From Venturia oleaginea (Eukaryota > Ascomycota > Dothideomycetes > Venturiales > Venturiaceae), in NCBI GenBank assembly GCA_013176395.1, contig JABMLP010000006.1:1612001-1676000 (forward strand): a stretch of DNA of 64,000 nt, given 5' to 3'. Of the stretch, positions 45,054 to 56,915 are shown in pieces. A program made the translations under genes and the position numbers. Each line of letters opens with the position of its first letter. The stretch's first letter is position 1. The notes under the pieces were generated by a model, which made no database searches, was not told the DNA's origin, and saw nothing but the letters and a program-made list of their open reading frames with translations.

Positions 45054-46189
45054 GATTATTCCGGAATAGAAATTCAAAGGCCGAGATAGGCGGAGGTCGA
45101 GTAAAGAAGTCTATACCGTCTAAAAGATACCGGCTGTAGTCGGGCAAGACTAGGCGGGCTCTTAAATAACTACGTTAGGTCGCGACCTATCGATCGATTT
45201 TGCATCAGGAAAAACTGCGGTGGGCATGAGATAATTACTACGGTAGACCGAGTGAAATTACATGTATTCGTTGCATAAAAGATAAAAGCAGAAGCCACCG
45301 GATGGCTCTGCCATTGCACCCGGGAAGGCGCATTAATTTTGATAGGTCAACGGCTCGACTATACTATGGATAAACAGTGCCATCTGCAAGCGGAAAGAAT
45401 AGATTGATCATGTCAGGTCATGTCGCAAAGCAATGTTACTGTGTAGATCGTCTCGCTAGTTCCGTGGGACAACAGCGCACGGGCAGCAAGTCGTCTGACT
45501 CACGAGTGATTAATTGATTAATCGCGAAGATATCCATTGTTATCGTTGATGATATTGACAGGCCCATCCAGGACACTCTGAACAATCAGTACCATTATCG
45601 GAGGGGTGTTAATGTAGGTGGATCCCTTCCCTCGTGGATGACATGCCTTTAGCGCTTACTGATTCCTAGACGAATTGCTCTCTCTTTGTTGTGTCTGACA
45701 GGCATACTTCTTCTCTCTACAACCGGATCGAAAGGTTGTTTGTTAGCTCTGGTGGTAGAAAGCTGACTGGGTTAGATCTTTGGATCTATTGAGACTTCAT
45801 AGGCTTCCAGCCAAAGTAGTATACCTTAGTTGTATTCCAATCTGGGGATACGAGCGTTCTATACAGTAATTTGGACGCCATGCGCCATTTCATAAGGGTG
45901 CTCCTTGTTTGAAACTCCAGCTCTGCAACTGTTTCTTCTTTATAGTACTTTCCATTCCGGATCGTATATGGCGAACTGCCACGACATGTATTCCGAGACC
46001 TATTTGGAGATCATCATTGTTTGGTACGTGCAATGCGGATCACATTGATCCAGGTACTTCTTCTGTTTAGATGATATCCCAAACGCATTGGCAGATTAGG
46101 ATCCGGTTATGTACCTTTCCCCGCGACATGATTTGAAGTGCATCGGTATCAGGATATTCGATCAATTTTTTCCTCTTCATTATTTCAAA

Positions 46190-48068
46190 ATGGGTCTTCC
46201 ACTCCCCAAAACACCACTTATTGGCCTTCTCTGCCAAATTATAGCCTTTGCATTCGGCATAATCTGCATGATTCCAGGACAAAATGGCATATTGGAGGGA
46301 GCCTACATTATATCAGTATGGCCAACGTCAGACACTTATCGATATTCGACTAACAATCCTCCAGTTCAATACTTCAATGTATGGAAACGATGCCCTGGCA
46401 ACGAGCAATATGTTCGCCCTGAACAACTCCAACCCCATGTTTGCGGTGATGACCAGCATGAAGCCAGATTTTTCGCACGCCGAAATGCCACCAGCACTGA
46501 AAGGCATGAACGACGCCATCATGAGGCGCCTAGAAATCAACATGAGTGATCCCGAAACGGTCAAAGGCATCTACAACACACCACTCAAGGACGTTCTCAA
46601 GGGCGGAAAAGAAATGGTGAACGGAGAAGATGGTCAATTCAAGATTGCCAGCGGAATTTCGGATTTCATCAATGGTATGTCGAAGCAGATCGCTGCAAAG
46701 ATGGCAGGAGGTGCTGGAGGTGCTCCGCCGGCCGCGGCACCCCATGGACCGGCTCGAAGAGCTACTGCCGAACTTGCTCAAAGTGCTGTGCCGAATGGTG
46801 CTACCGTCTCAAATGGTGCTGCTGCTCCCATTATTGCCGCTGCTCCAATTGCTGCAGCTGGTCCAAATGCGGCAGCTAGTTCTATGGCAGGATCTGTTCC
46901 TATTGCGGGAACTGGTACAATGGCAGGATCTGTTCCAATGGCGGGAGCTGGTACAATGGCAGGATCCGTCCCAATGGCAGTAGCCGGTCCAAAAGTAGGA
47001 GCCCTTCCGATGCAAATACCTGGACCGATGCAAGCTCCAGTTCCACTCTCAGCACCCGTCTCTAGCCCGATGGCACCCCAGACTCCCAGTTTCGGCACCG
47101 TGAGTCCCGCTGCACCTGGCCCAAATACCCCGGTACAATGTCCAAAGAATTGTGTCCAACCCCAACCCAAGGGTGACGGCAACCCATTCGGACCTCCAAA
47201 ATCTAAACCAGTCATCCCACCCCCAGGTGAATGGACCTCAGGTCCTTTCTACCCCATCGAAAAGGCTATCAAAGACAATGGACCTCTTCTCTCTGGGGTG
47301 ATTAAACACGGTGCCATCCCAGCCATGAATGCTCAAAACGCTGCTCTCAGAAAAGCAGTCCCCGTGTACGATTTCTACAGTATCTATAACATCGGTGTCT
47401 GCTGGGGTTGGTACACACCCGACGGTTACCACACAGTCGGCTGTGGATCCAGTGCCGACTGGAGAGACATCAACATCGCCCCAACAATCCAAGGCGTAGT
47501 CAACAAACTCGTCGCCCCAACCGCCAAGATCGTCGGCCCAATTGGTCTGGGACCGAACATGGAGCGCCTGCTCGGTACAATGCGGATCATATTATTGATC
47601 ATGTATATCAACAAGATCATGACGGTTGTAAATCAGGCATTTGCTTTCCTCCTTCCTGTTCTTGGGACGGTGGCTATGTTTGCTGGGATGCTCCCACCCT
47701 CTCTCCACCTCAAGCTCTCCTTCTTCAATTTCGCTACTAGTACCGCTGCGGCTGTGTCCGTCTTTGGTGGCACGATGAGTGTTCTTGGGATGATGCTGGG
47801 GCAGATTCTTACCATGACTCCTATGAACGCGATGATGAGCGTGGACATGCATTTGGGTATCCCGTATATCCTGCTATGTCTTGTCGATTCGCTCTTCGCT
47901 GTTGTGGGCGCGGTCTGTTGGTGGAAGGTATGGAGGATGATGGTTAATGGGGCGAAGCAGTCGGCTGAGGGGGAGAAACAGAAATTTGAGAATCAGCATG
48001 GCAAGGTTCAGGTCATCAATGTTCAGCCGAATAATAAGGAGTACGATGCTAGTTGGGTCAAGGGGTAG
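46190..48068 (+). CDS. Unknown multi-pass membrane protein with alanine/proline-rich repeats
   Basis: Exons 46190-46315 and 46365-48068 (intron 49 bp with CTAAC branch site) give 609 residues. The N-terminus has a hydrophobic segment (LIGLLCQIIAFAFGIICMI), a signal peptide or anchor. A helical region follows, then about 150 residues rich in Ala, Pro and Met with repeated AGSVPMAGAGTM units. A cysteine-containing block follows (VQCPKNCVQPQPK; GVCWGWYTPDGYHTVGCGS). Three or four membrane spans end the protein, for example LLIMYINKIMTVVNQAFAFL and GIPYILLCLVDSLFAVVGAV, with a short polar tail. I recognise no family. Membrane location is inferred from hydrophobicity. The codons look well used and no stops interrupt, so it is likely an active gene. 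Confidence 0.75.
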
Positions 48069-48315
48069 ATCTCATTCACTCTATTCGTATAGGTTTTTGG
48101 TAGGTGTGGCCTGGGGGTTTGAGTTGTGGGGAAGGAACGTCTACGATGCGAGCTTGGGGTCTTGATCTGAAGTGAAATGGACTAGTAAACCTAGTTACAA
48201 AGAAAGTTAAAGACAAATCATTGGGGGAATTCATCAGATTTTTATAAAGATGCAAAAATTACAATGTCCAACAAAGTGGTGAATGTGTGTACTATCGAGG
48301 GAATGTGTGCACATA
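48069..48315. other. Spacer, no gene
   Basis: 3' flank of the membrane-protein gene, ending at the TA target of the pogo-like element. Confidence 0.5.
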
Positions 48316-50476
48316 GGGTCCCCAACGGGACGGGTTTGAACGGGTTTGAACGGGTTTGGGCAGTAGATCGGGGCGGGGTTAAAAGTTTAAATTAACCCGC
48401 ATCGTTTCCCCCCTAACGGAGCGAAATATAGAGAGATATAACGTATTCCACCACCGAGCCGGCCACTTTTTCCTTGGCACAACTAACTCATGTTACGACT
48501 CTTCAATTTTATCACTATCAACAACAGATTCCAAGCCCGTCGTGCTACTATCTGATTCAGAAGATATCTCGATATCCTTTTTACACGTTCGCGCATTGTG
48601 CCCAGTCACGCCGCAATTCCCACAGCGCCTTTGAGTTGGTCGGGCTGTTTCTTGATCACCACTACTACGAGCATTCTTTGATCCCTGAGGCGCAATAGAC
48701 GCCTCAGCAGCTACCCGCGCTGCTGCAGTCCCATACTCCATAGTACCAAATTGCTGGATCCGCTTTCTTTTACGCGATTTTCGCTTCGTCATTACTGCCA
48801 ATTGCTCTTCAAGCTTGTGGTTTCGTGCAACAAGTAGGGCGTTCTGGTGCAGCATCAATTCAGCGCCTTCAACAAGCTGTGAAAAGCCTGCCTGGGCAGT
48901 AACTGGTGACCGAGTAAAAGACTCGCTTACGAGCTTGGATTGGGATCCAAATTCATGAGTATTGCTTGGAGTCTTCGACTGCCACGGCGTCTCCTGTGGT
49001 GGGGGTGCTGGTGAGGGTGCTGGTGGGGTACGTAGCCGTACTTCAAGGCGATCCAACACCACCTGCGCGTTGATTGGGACTAGCTCTATAGCCTCAAAGG
49101 CCTTTCGACAATTCTCTTCCGTGAACACGTCGAAAAACGCGTCTTTAAAGGCAGGGAGAAAGCCTTCCTTATTGATATGGTAGACGCGTCGGCGTGCCAA
49201 GTCCCGGACGCGTTGGGAGTACTTGCGCTTCAATGGCGAGAAGCAGACCACGTCAAGAGGCTGGAGTATATGCGACGAGTGCGGTGGAATACAGAGGGTC
49301 AGGATCTCGTTTTCGAGGCAGTAGTCCTTGAAATTCTGGTTGAGATGGCTCTCATGGCCGTCCAAAATGAGTAGCCTATACCCCCCACCTGCCGCGCCTT
49401 TGTATACGCGTCAAAATGCTTCAACCACCCAAGACCAGGCGCGTTGTTTGTCCAGCCGTTCTCAGAGACTGAAAGCTTCCAATTCCGTGGTATATCTGCC
49501 TCCTCATACCACGCAGAGATGTGAAGGCGTCCTTTATAGATAATGAATGGCGGGGTCGCATACCCAGCTGCGCAGATGCTCTGAATAACCATAACCCATT
49601 CGCGATCGCCCGGCTGGATGAGTTCAGACCTTGTACGTCTTTCGAAGGCTGTAACGACCTTCATTGGCCCATAGCGCCCATCTGGAAGCCAATCTCGTCA
49701 AAGTTGTGCGTATCCTCGTCGTGGACGCCGTACTTGGCTTTAGTATCTGCGACTAGCTTGAACCACGCGCCAATAATCTCTGGATCTTCCTGTAGTATCC
49801 TCTGCCTATCTTTTGCTCGATTAAAGGCTATTTTGAGCTCATCTGAGTGCGTTACGAATCTCTCAGGCCAGTTTTTGCCTACTGGCTCTCCATCGCGTAT
49901 ACCCAGTAGTTTATCCGCCATATCTGCCACCTCACACAGCCGGGGTGCGAATCCTCGCGAATCAAGATCGAGGATATGAGCTTATGAGAGTTTGGGCGAG
50001 TTTGAGATGGAGAGGTGATTCCGCGGAGCCGATCAGAGAGCCTTTGGTGTTTAACGTTAAAGGCTGTAGCAGCGCGCCGTAGGCTTTGAAATTGGCCAGA
50101 GGTATAGGCCTGAAGAGCGAGATCAATTCTACCTTCTTCTTTAACGGCTGTCGCGTTGCGTTGTTGAGACATTACGTGTTAAAGAGGATAAGGGCTGTGC
50201 CCAGGAAAAATGGCCGGCTCGGTGGTGGAATACGTTATACGTATTTTCTTATCTAAAAAGATAGAGACGTGCCTAGAGAATATTTCTACATAGTCTAAAA
50301 CTAAAATATCGATAGCAGGTCTAAAGATATAAAGGTTTACGTAGAAAACCCGTCTAAAACCCCGTTTCCCCCCGCCCCGCGCTATCGGGGCCGGTTATCT
50401 CTAGAGGCCTAAACCCGCCTCGAAAACCCGCCCCGTCCCCGCCCCGTCCGGGTCCTCCCCGCCCCGATAGAGACCC
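48316..50476 (-). mobile_element. Pogo-like DNA transposon, 2,161 bp
   Basis: Left end GGGTCCCCAACGGGACGGG and right end (complement) GGGTCTCTATCGGGGCGGG. TA flanks both sides (48314-48315, 50477-50478). The subterminal regions are rich in CCCCGCC/GGGTTTGAACGGG repeats. The minus strand carries a CENP-B/DDE_1-type transposase with frameshifts. It is the fullest copy here of the family also seen as relics at 140-662 and possibly 7618-8256. Confidence 0.85.
48493..50172 (-). pseudogene. Pogo-type (DDE_1) transposase pseudogene with zinc knuckle
   Basis: Starts at 50172 (MSQQRNATAVKEEGRIDLAL) with a Psq-type helix-turn-helix (SLRRAATAFNVKHQRLSDRL). The CENP-B-type second DNA-binding part follows in another frame (MADMADKLLGIRDGEPVGKN). 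DDE core: HNFDEIGFQMG (first Asp), PPFIIYKGRLHISAWY, then MDGHESHLNQNFKDYC (second Asp) and ILQPLDVVCFSPLKR. The C-terminus has a coiled helix, the basic KRKSRKRKRI and a CCHC knuckle (CGNCGVTGHNARTC). Frame changes near 49,930, 49,660 and 49,365 disable it. Confidence 0.85.
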
Positions 50477-51368
50477 TACCTACGCATGCCTATCCGTCCT
50501 CTCGATTCTCGGCAACAGTGTACGAAACCAAACATTGTTAGCTTGACCTGCCCAATTTTAGCAAAGTTCTATAGTTCAGTCAACCTTGGTCTTGATATGG
50601 AAACCTCTGTCCTTTAACGATTTGAGTCCAAGTAGTGAAAGAGACGATTGCTACTAAAGAAAGAAATGGAAGACCAGAGAGACAGACCTTACATCACAAC
50701 TCGCCCAAACAGCTATCCTATCGCCTCTGCGTAGCGACTCCACAAAGTTGGTCCCTCTCCCAGCTCTCTATTCAGAAGACTCCTCATGCATAACTTTCTC
50801 CCCCGTCCATTTGAGCGTATGCTCGATGGTATCATACGGATTGAATCTGTTTTCGTGGAGCAGCTATTGCTACTTTGTGCCATTAAGCAAGCACAGCGTC
50901 AAATCCGCCCTTAGTTTTTGTTCTGTCATTCTGCTCATCGCTGTCTAGCCAGAGGGGTAGAACATGAATGAGTGTGCTGATGAACGAGCAAGAAATGTTC
51001 CAATTCCAGGCTCCCGAGTTGCAAAGGAAGACAACATGCCTGATATCAATTTTGATAGAACACACACGTACCGCTGCGAGGATCGTATGTATACTCTTAT
51101 TCCAAAGTGTAAGAATGTAGATCATGTACCAGACATGTGATGTGGATTGTTAAGACACCGGATTGCTGCATTCCTGCTGCAAACAGTCATTCTTTGTTAT
51201 TTGCATTGTAGAATGGCCTACATAACCTGATTGAACTGCCCTTATGGCGAGAACATGCAACTCTATATCCATTCAACTCAACAACTGTTTATTTCGCTCG
51301 ATCTCATACAAAGATAGAATACAAACACTCGTATAGGAATATAAAACTAATTCAAGCAGGCAAGAGCA
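50477..51368. other. Intergenic, no gene seen
   Basis: Spacer between the pogo-like element and the permease 3' end. No coding signal. Confidence 0.45.
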
Positions 51369-53230
51369 TTACTCCATGACTCGCTGCATGATCCTCTCAT
51401 ACCACTTCCCAGGCACCCTCTCATTTTGAATTTCAGAAAACGTATCATAGTCATCAATCTCCTTCTTTGTGTTTCCGAGCGTCAGATCCGCATCCTCTGG
51501 TCGCACATATTTCGTCTTCTTCACCACCTTCCATGCAAGCATGACGATGGGAAATACAGCAAGCATACTGTAATCAAGGAAGAAGTACAAGTAACTCCAT
51601 CCGCCTGGAAAGAAAAGATCATACCCGAGTAACAGCAGGAACAAAACAAGGCCAAAGATGGCGTGGTAAGTTGCGTATGGTTGAAGACGTGCTTTGAAGG
51701 AAAAGGTGTCGCGGGAAACACCTTGGACGTCGCAGGCACGACGGAAGTGCAGGTAGGTGATGCAGGTTCCGAGGTAATTGAGAAGTTGGCAAGCCGTGAT
51801 GAGGTCTACAAGCCATGTGAGAACGCTGGAAGAGGCATTGGATACTTGTAGGAACGCGAGGAGACAGAATGATAGGGCACCGAGAGCCGCAACCCATGGA
51901 ATGCCGCTCTTAGTAGTCTTTGTGAAGATCTTTGGGGCACGGCCTTCGGTGGCCATACCGTAGAGAGAGCGAGTTGCGGAATATGTGAGGCCGTTTCCTG
52001 AGCTGAATACTGAGGTCAAGATGAGAGCGTTTACCAAGTGCGGTAGGCCTGAGATCTGCAGTCGCTGCATAGCGATGATATATGGCGAAGCAGCTCCAGT
52101 ACCAGCTCCAGTTGCAGTTCCAGCGAGGATGGCAGCCAAAGTTGGGTCGTCGTAAGGAACGACGATGCTGATGGCCAAGGCGCTCCCTACAAAGAAGAAT
52201 AGTAGGCGGAATGTGAAGGACTTGAAAGCTGCGGGAAGAATCTTGCGGGGACGTTTCGCCTCTCCAGCTACCATCGAGATATATTCTGGGCCGCACATCG
52301 TGAAGGAGGCTTGAACCATTGCAGATATGATACCGAGGAATTTGCCGGTCGACCCTGGAACGATATGTTCGACAAATGGACCGGGCTTGTTCCAATACCT
52401 AAAGCCGTATCTGTCGTGGATCGGATTCGCACCAACCATTGTTAGGAAGGTGAAAAGGAAGAGCATGAAGATCAAAATAACTTTGAAGGTGCTGAAAAAG
52501 GCTTCCGATATTCCGAAAAATCGTACAGTGATCAAATTCAAGAATCTGACAAATATCATTAGACCAAGGACAAGCATAGAGCGGAATAAACTTTCGAGTA
52601 CGCAGCAATGATAATAGCTATTATAGCCTCTACCGGGATTTTGTCCGTCCAAAAGGTTACCATTATATCTAGCACATTTATTAGCTCAGTGTCAACACGG
52701 GACCTGAAAGCACTCACTGAAAGCAACAATCTCAAACGGAATCAGGAGAGCCATGTTTAGGAAGAAGTTCCATCCCATAGCGAAAGACAGTGCATCATCC
52801 TGTCATTTTTATTAGTCTCAACACTTCTAAGAAAATTGATCTTTATACTTACGACCCAATGTCCAGCCAATCTGATAAAAGGTGATTGCACAGGAAGATA
52901 GCAGACCATCTCAGCAAAACACTCATTAACAGCCCAAATGACCGTAGACCAGAGAGAAAAGCCGATGAACAATCCAGCGGGACCACTATTGGGCAAAACA
53001 GAGCCCATCTGAACGAATAGCGAGGTCCCAATTGCGCCGCCAATTGCGAATAGCTGAACCTGCGCTCCAGTGAGTTTCCGGTGCAGATTGTCCGATCCGG
53101 CCGTCTTGAGGACTTCAACGTCGTTGCCAAGCGTCCTGGTATCGCTGTCGACATTGGTCGTCAATGGTTTCTCTCTGGTTCCATCACCGAAACCCTTCTC
53201 GGAGGAGTTGTCCATGGTCTCTAGAGCCAA
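51369..53230 (-). CDS. Amino-acid permease (APC superfamily, fungal AAT type)
   Basis: Exons 52853-53230, 52718-52799, 52602-52668 and 51369-52545 (introns 53, 49 and 56 bp) encode 567 residues. About 55 polar residues precede the first membrane helix, LTGAQVQLFAIGGAIGTSLF, the APC substrate-loop signature. LSFAMGWNFFLNMALLIPFE and MCGPEYISMVAGEAKRPRKI are also typical of fungal plasma-membrane amino-acid permeases, as is the GGWSYLYFFLDYS region near the end. About 12 helices are visible. It imports amino acids or related compounds with protons. The gene lies 1.5 kb from the catabolic cluster on the same strand as the hxnX-like gene, so it could supply that pathway, but this is only suggested by position. 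Confidence 0.9.
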
Positions 53231-54700
53231 GATGTTATGACTTCAATGAAACGACAAGTGTAACAACAGATGGTGCCTATTCCACCAGCCTTAGAAATTG
53301 AGGGTAAGCGGATGTAGAAATTAGATTGCAGGAGAGCTCATAGACCATTTATCCACGCTGCTTATGTTTGCTGCTCATAAGGCGAAGCCCGTGATGACCT
53401 CCACGTGGAGACATATCCTGAAGTTGAAGTGCAGACGGTCCAAAACCATGTTTGTATCCACGAAGTGGGCTGGCCAAGACATCATATTTCTTCTTTGCGT
53501 GGTAGTCCTCATGTCGGAAGTCGCGTAGAGCATCTCATTGAGGCGTATTCCACGGTAAGGGCCTTCCGGGATTGGGTAATTATTGGGACTGTGGTGGATG
53601 TTGTTTGGAGATGTTTACATGGGCGTCGAATTTACGGGGCCTGAGAACCATGGTCCGAGCAGAGGACGTGAGCGGCGATACATGAGCTTATCTTTCGCCT
53701 GATACCTTTCCGTTCCTGACAATACCTTCAAGGAGTCTCGGAGACAACACCGTTCTCGTCCGAGAAGCGCAGGCTGGTCACTGGTGTGGCCCATTGTGGC
53801 AACGGGGACCTTTTTGAAGATTCTAAAACTTGTATTAGGCAGAGATTGGCGATATCGTATCAGACTTTTTTTCTTCTCATTGTCTTTGTTTCCCAATTCC
53901 AGAAACCCAGCTCTAAGAACGTGGCGTCTTTTCAGCTCCAGATCATCGGATCCGCCTTCAAAGGCAGACTCATCGCGAGGACTAGATGCTTCTTGGTATT
54001 GATCGCTGGAACTCAGTCAGCTGGGATGACGTGCCATCTGTCATTTGAGGTGGATACTAGTTACGCACTCATCTAGATTTTCCAAGCACGGCGATTACAA
54101 TTCTTTCAATATCTGGACCGTTGTTCCTCCTAGTCAAAGATCGGGACGGGAAAATTAATGGAAACCACAATTCATGCCGCCACTAAGCATATCCTATCGT
54201 CAAATCCCAAAGTGGTACTGCTAGGATTTTGAGCTGCGATTACCACGACTGAATTTTTTCCACTGAAGGGGAGACTGTCGAAAGCCCGGAGGGAGAAAGT
54301 GATAAACCCCATCCTTTGACAATGCAAAAGCGAGAGCGAGTACCCTTGAACTGGGGATAACTACCTATACGAGTGCTGGATAGCCCTGTCACGAGTCCGC
54401 GTGCCAGTCCACTCGTAAATAGTAAGAGTACAATGGCTGAGTTTGTAAGACGGGGGAGCGTCGAGTTGAATAGATATCGTCTGTGTAAAAAATGATCTGA
54501 AAACTAGGGAGCCGCGCTCGAACAATCTTAAGCCGTAACGAAAGCCGATGCTGGGTACTCTTAGGAACTCAAGGCGTAATTATGAGTCCGCGCGCGTTCT
54601 TCATACTACCCATACATAGATGGAGAATACGCCAAGTAGCGGGAGCTGAAGTCTACTCTACTGCTCCACTTATTTTCAGATCTTAATTGCATTGAAAATA
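53231..54700. other. Intergenic, no gene seen
   Basis: 1.5 kb with the permease 5' flank and the hxnX-like 3' flank. Short open frames on both strands lack any recognisable feature. Confidence 0.45.
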
Positions 54701-56123
54701 TCAGTAGATTTTCTGCAAGTGCGCAGTCTCTCGCGTCTCCCCAACAGGCCAATATTGGTCAATCTGAAAGACCCATTAGCAAGGTCTTAAACAGCACAAT
54801 CAAAAAGAGGGAATGACTCACATCTTTCTCAACTTGATACCCAAGCAACTGGGGCGCAAGTCCAGAATCTCTCCACGCCAGCGCCTCACCTTCCTCCGCA
54901 GCCCTCAATTTGCGATCTCTCTCCTCCTGCTCAAGGCCATCATGCAAATGATAGAGCCATTGCTGCGAATTCCCCCTCTTGACAACCATCTCCGTCCTTT
55001 CCTTACGACAATCCTCATATATCTTCAGCAACTGTCTCTTTATCCGCGGGTCTTTGGAATTCGGCTCCCTGGAAAACAATTCGCCCAGAACAGCGGCATC
55101 TTCTAGACACATACCAGCGCCAGAAGCAAGGTAGGGTAAAGTGGCATGAACGGCATCTCCTAACATTGTGAAAGCGCCGCTGGGGTGACTCCAGTTATCC
55201 ATCCCAAGGCGAATCCGTAACCTCCATTTTTGCACCGAGTCGCACAATTTTAGGAGTTTGAGGATTTTGGGATCCCAGCCTTTGTAGTGAGCGCGCATTT
55301 CGTCTACGTCTCCTTTTAGCGTGTTTGCACCGAATGGCATGTCGTCCGGCACGATAAGAACCATGTTGAAGAGCTTTCCACCTTTCAGAACGTAGTTGAC
55401 GGCGTGCGCATCCGGTCCCAACCAGTAGTTTACCTGAGGATTCGTGATGAAATGAGCAAGTTCGGGATCTTTCAGCATGTCTTCTGCGTTGAGTAAGAGG
55501 CGATATGCTAGATCTCCTGTCGGTGTTGGAGGATCCTGTCTTCCTATCATAACTTCTCTCAGCCTCGAGTTAATTCCATCTGCTCCGACAACCAAGTCGG
55601 CTCCAAATTCTTCTCCACTTTCGAGTACCACGGTGGCAGTTTCGGCCTCGTCGCTGGCAATTCGTACATCCACGACCCTTGCTTTCGTCTTCAACTGCAC
55701 TCCTAACTCAGAAGCTCGTTTCAGAAGACACTTGTGCAAGTTGACCCTGTGAAAATCCCAATAAAAGGTACCAGGATATTGTGCCGCACTTTTCTCAGTA
55801 TCGAGGTACGTAATCATATTCCCCTTCCATCCCAGCATATTCACTCGTGCTGGTTTCGTGGCATACGGTTCCAACTGCTCTCGCATCCCCCATGATTGCA
55901 GTACGCGAGATGAATTTGGGAGAATCTGGATTCCGGCACCGACTTCAGCGATTTGGCTGGCTGCTTCGAAGATGGTGACGCGGTGGCCGGCGAGGAGGAG
56001 GGAGATGGCTGTTCCGACGCCTCCTAGACCTGCTCCGACGACGATAATGTTCAGCCTTATCGATTCATCTCGTTTTTGTTGCTTTTTGACGGGGATGGAG
56101 GGGTGCACGCCTTTGGAAGACAT
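54701..56123 (-). CDS. hxnX: FAD monooxygenase, salicylate-hydroxylase-like (HxnX-type)
   Basis: Exons 54822-56123 and 54701-54763 (58-bp intron) give 454 residues. The FAD-binding GxGxxG sits in IIVVGAGLGGVGTAI (residues 27-40). The conserved DG pair is in VVGADGINSRLR (179-188), and the second FAD motif is GDAVHATLPYLASGAG (322-337). This is a class A flavoprotein aromatic hydroxylase using NAD(P)H and O2. Close family members include salicylate 1-hydroxylase and 6-hydroxynicotinate 3-monooxygenase. Together with the four following genes it matches HxnX of A. nidulans, which hydroxylates 6-hydroxynicotinate to 2,5-dihydroxypyridine. The substrate is inferred from neighbours. The 5' flank has GATA motifs. 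Confidence 0.82.
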
Positions 56124-56915
56124 GTTCTAATAGGATTGCGGTTCGCATCAAGTCGAGCAAAAGAACAGATAAAAGTTATTAAGGACAAAAAGGTAGCGAT
56201 TCCAGATCGACCAATTGTTACAGGAAGGATAAACCGAGGAGATATAGAAGATTAACGCTGTGATTATATTCTTAAATGCCATCGATCAGAAAAGGAGACT
56301 ATATGAATTGACACAGCGGATCCTCAAAGCCGTCGCAATCGCCCGGCACGATTCCGATGGCTTTCAAGCCCCGAATCAGGTTGTTCATCTTGGCCTTCTC
56401 TTCCGCTTAGCGATGGAGACGAGATAACGATGCTAAAGGAGGTCGAATGATGGTTGCATTTGCTTGCGTGTCGATCGATTCGGGGCGGCGGCAAGAGTGG
56501 GGAGCATCAGGTGACCCTGTGTTAAATGTTGGCCAGGCACAAGACTTGAAGTAGATTAGGGGCCATGGAATAAGTAATACCTGGAATTCAATAGGAGATA
56601 TATAACTTCAGTTTCAGGTTGGTGCATATACGCGATGGTCGTCGCAATCATGCGATCTGCATTGAAGGCTGAAATCCAGCCTTGACCAAAGCCATACTGG
56701 AAAAATGGGCATCAATTCCGCCATTTCATATCCTGAACCAAGGTCTTCCGTGACATATAATTCAAGTACCCGATTCTCGCTCATCACTTCATTTCAGAAA
56801 AAAAGTATACATATTCGAGGCGTGTTCACCTGGATCACGGTCAAAATTCAATCACGAACATCCCCCCAAAAAAACGTATTTATGTTCAATACTTGGTCAT
56901 TCTATCGTTAACTAA
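56124..56915. promoter_or_regulatory. Upstream region of the hxnX-like gene with GATA sites
   Basis: AGATAA motifs (56167-56172, 56422-56427) fit the HGATAR consensus of the nitrogen regulator AreA/NIT2. The region also includes the 3' flank of the hxnM-like gene. Confidence 0.45.

Larger units (their letters stand above)
42696..46189. other. Long intergenic region with relics
   Basis: No supported intact gene in 3.5 kb. Contains an F-box-like relic (about 43690-43880), a MITE (44580-44728) and a hairpin (45007-45053). The right end is the 5' flank of the membrane-protein gene. Confidence 0.45.

Noticed and set aside
46109..46189. Earlier ATG for the unknown membrane protein
   Set aside because: The ATG at 46190 starts directly at the hydrophobic signal-like segment and is the more natural start.
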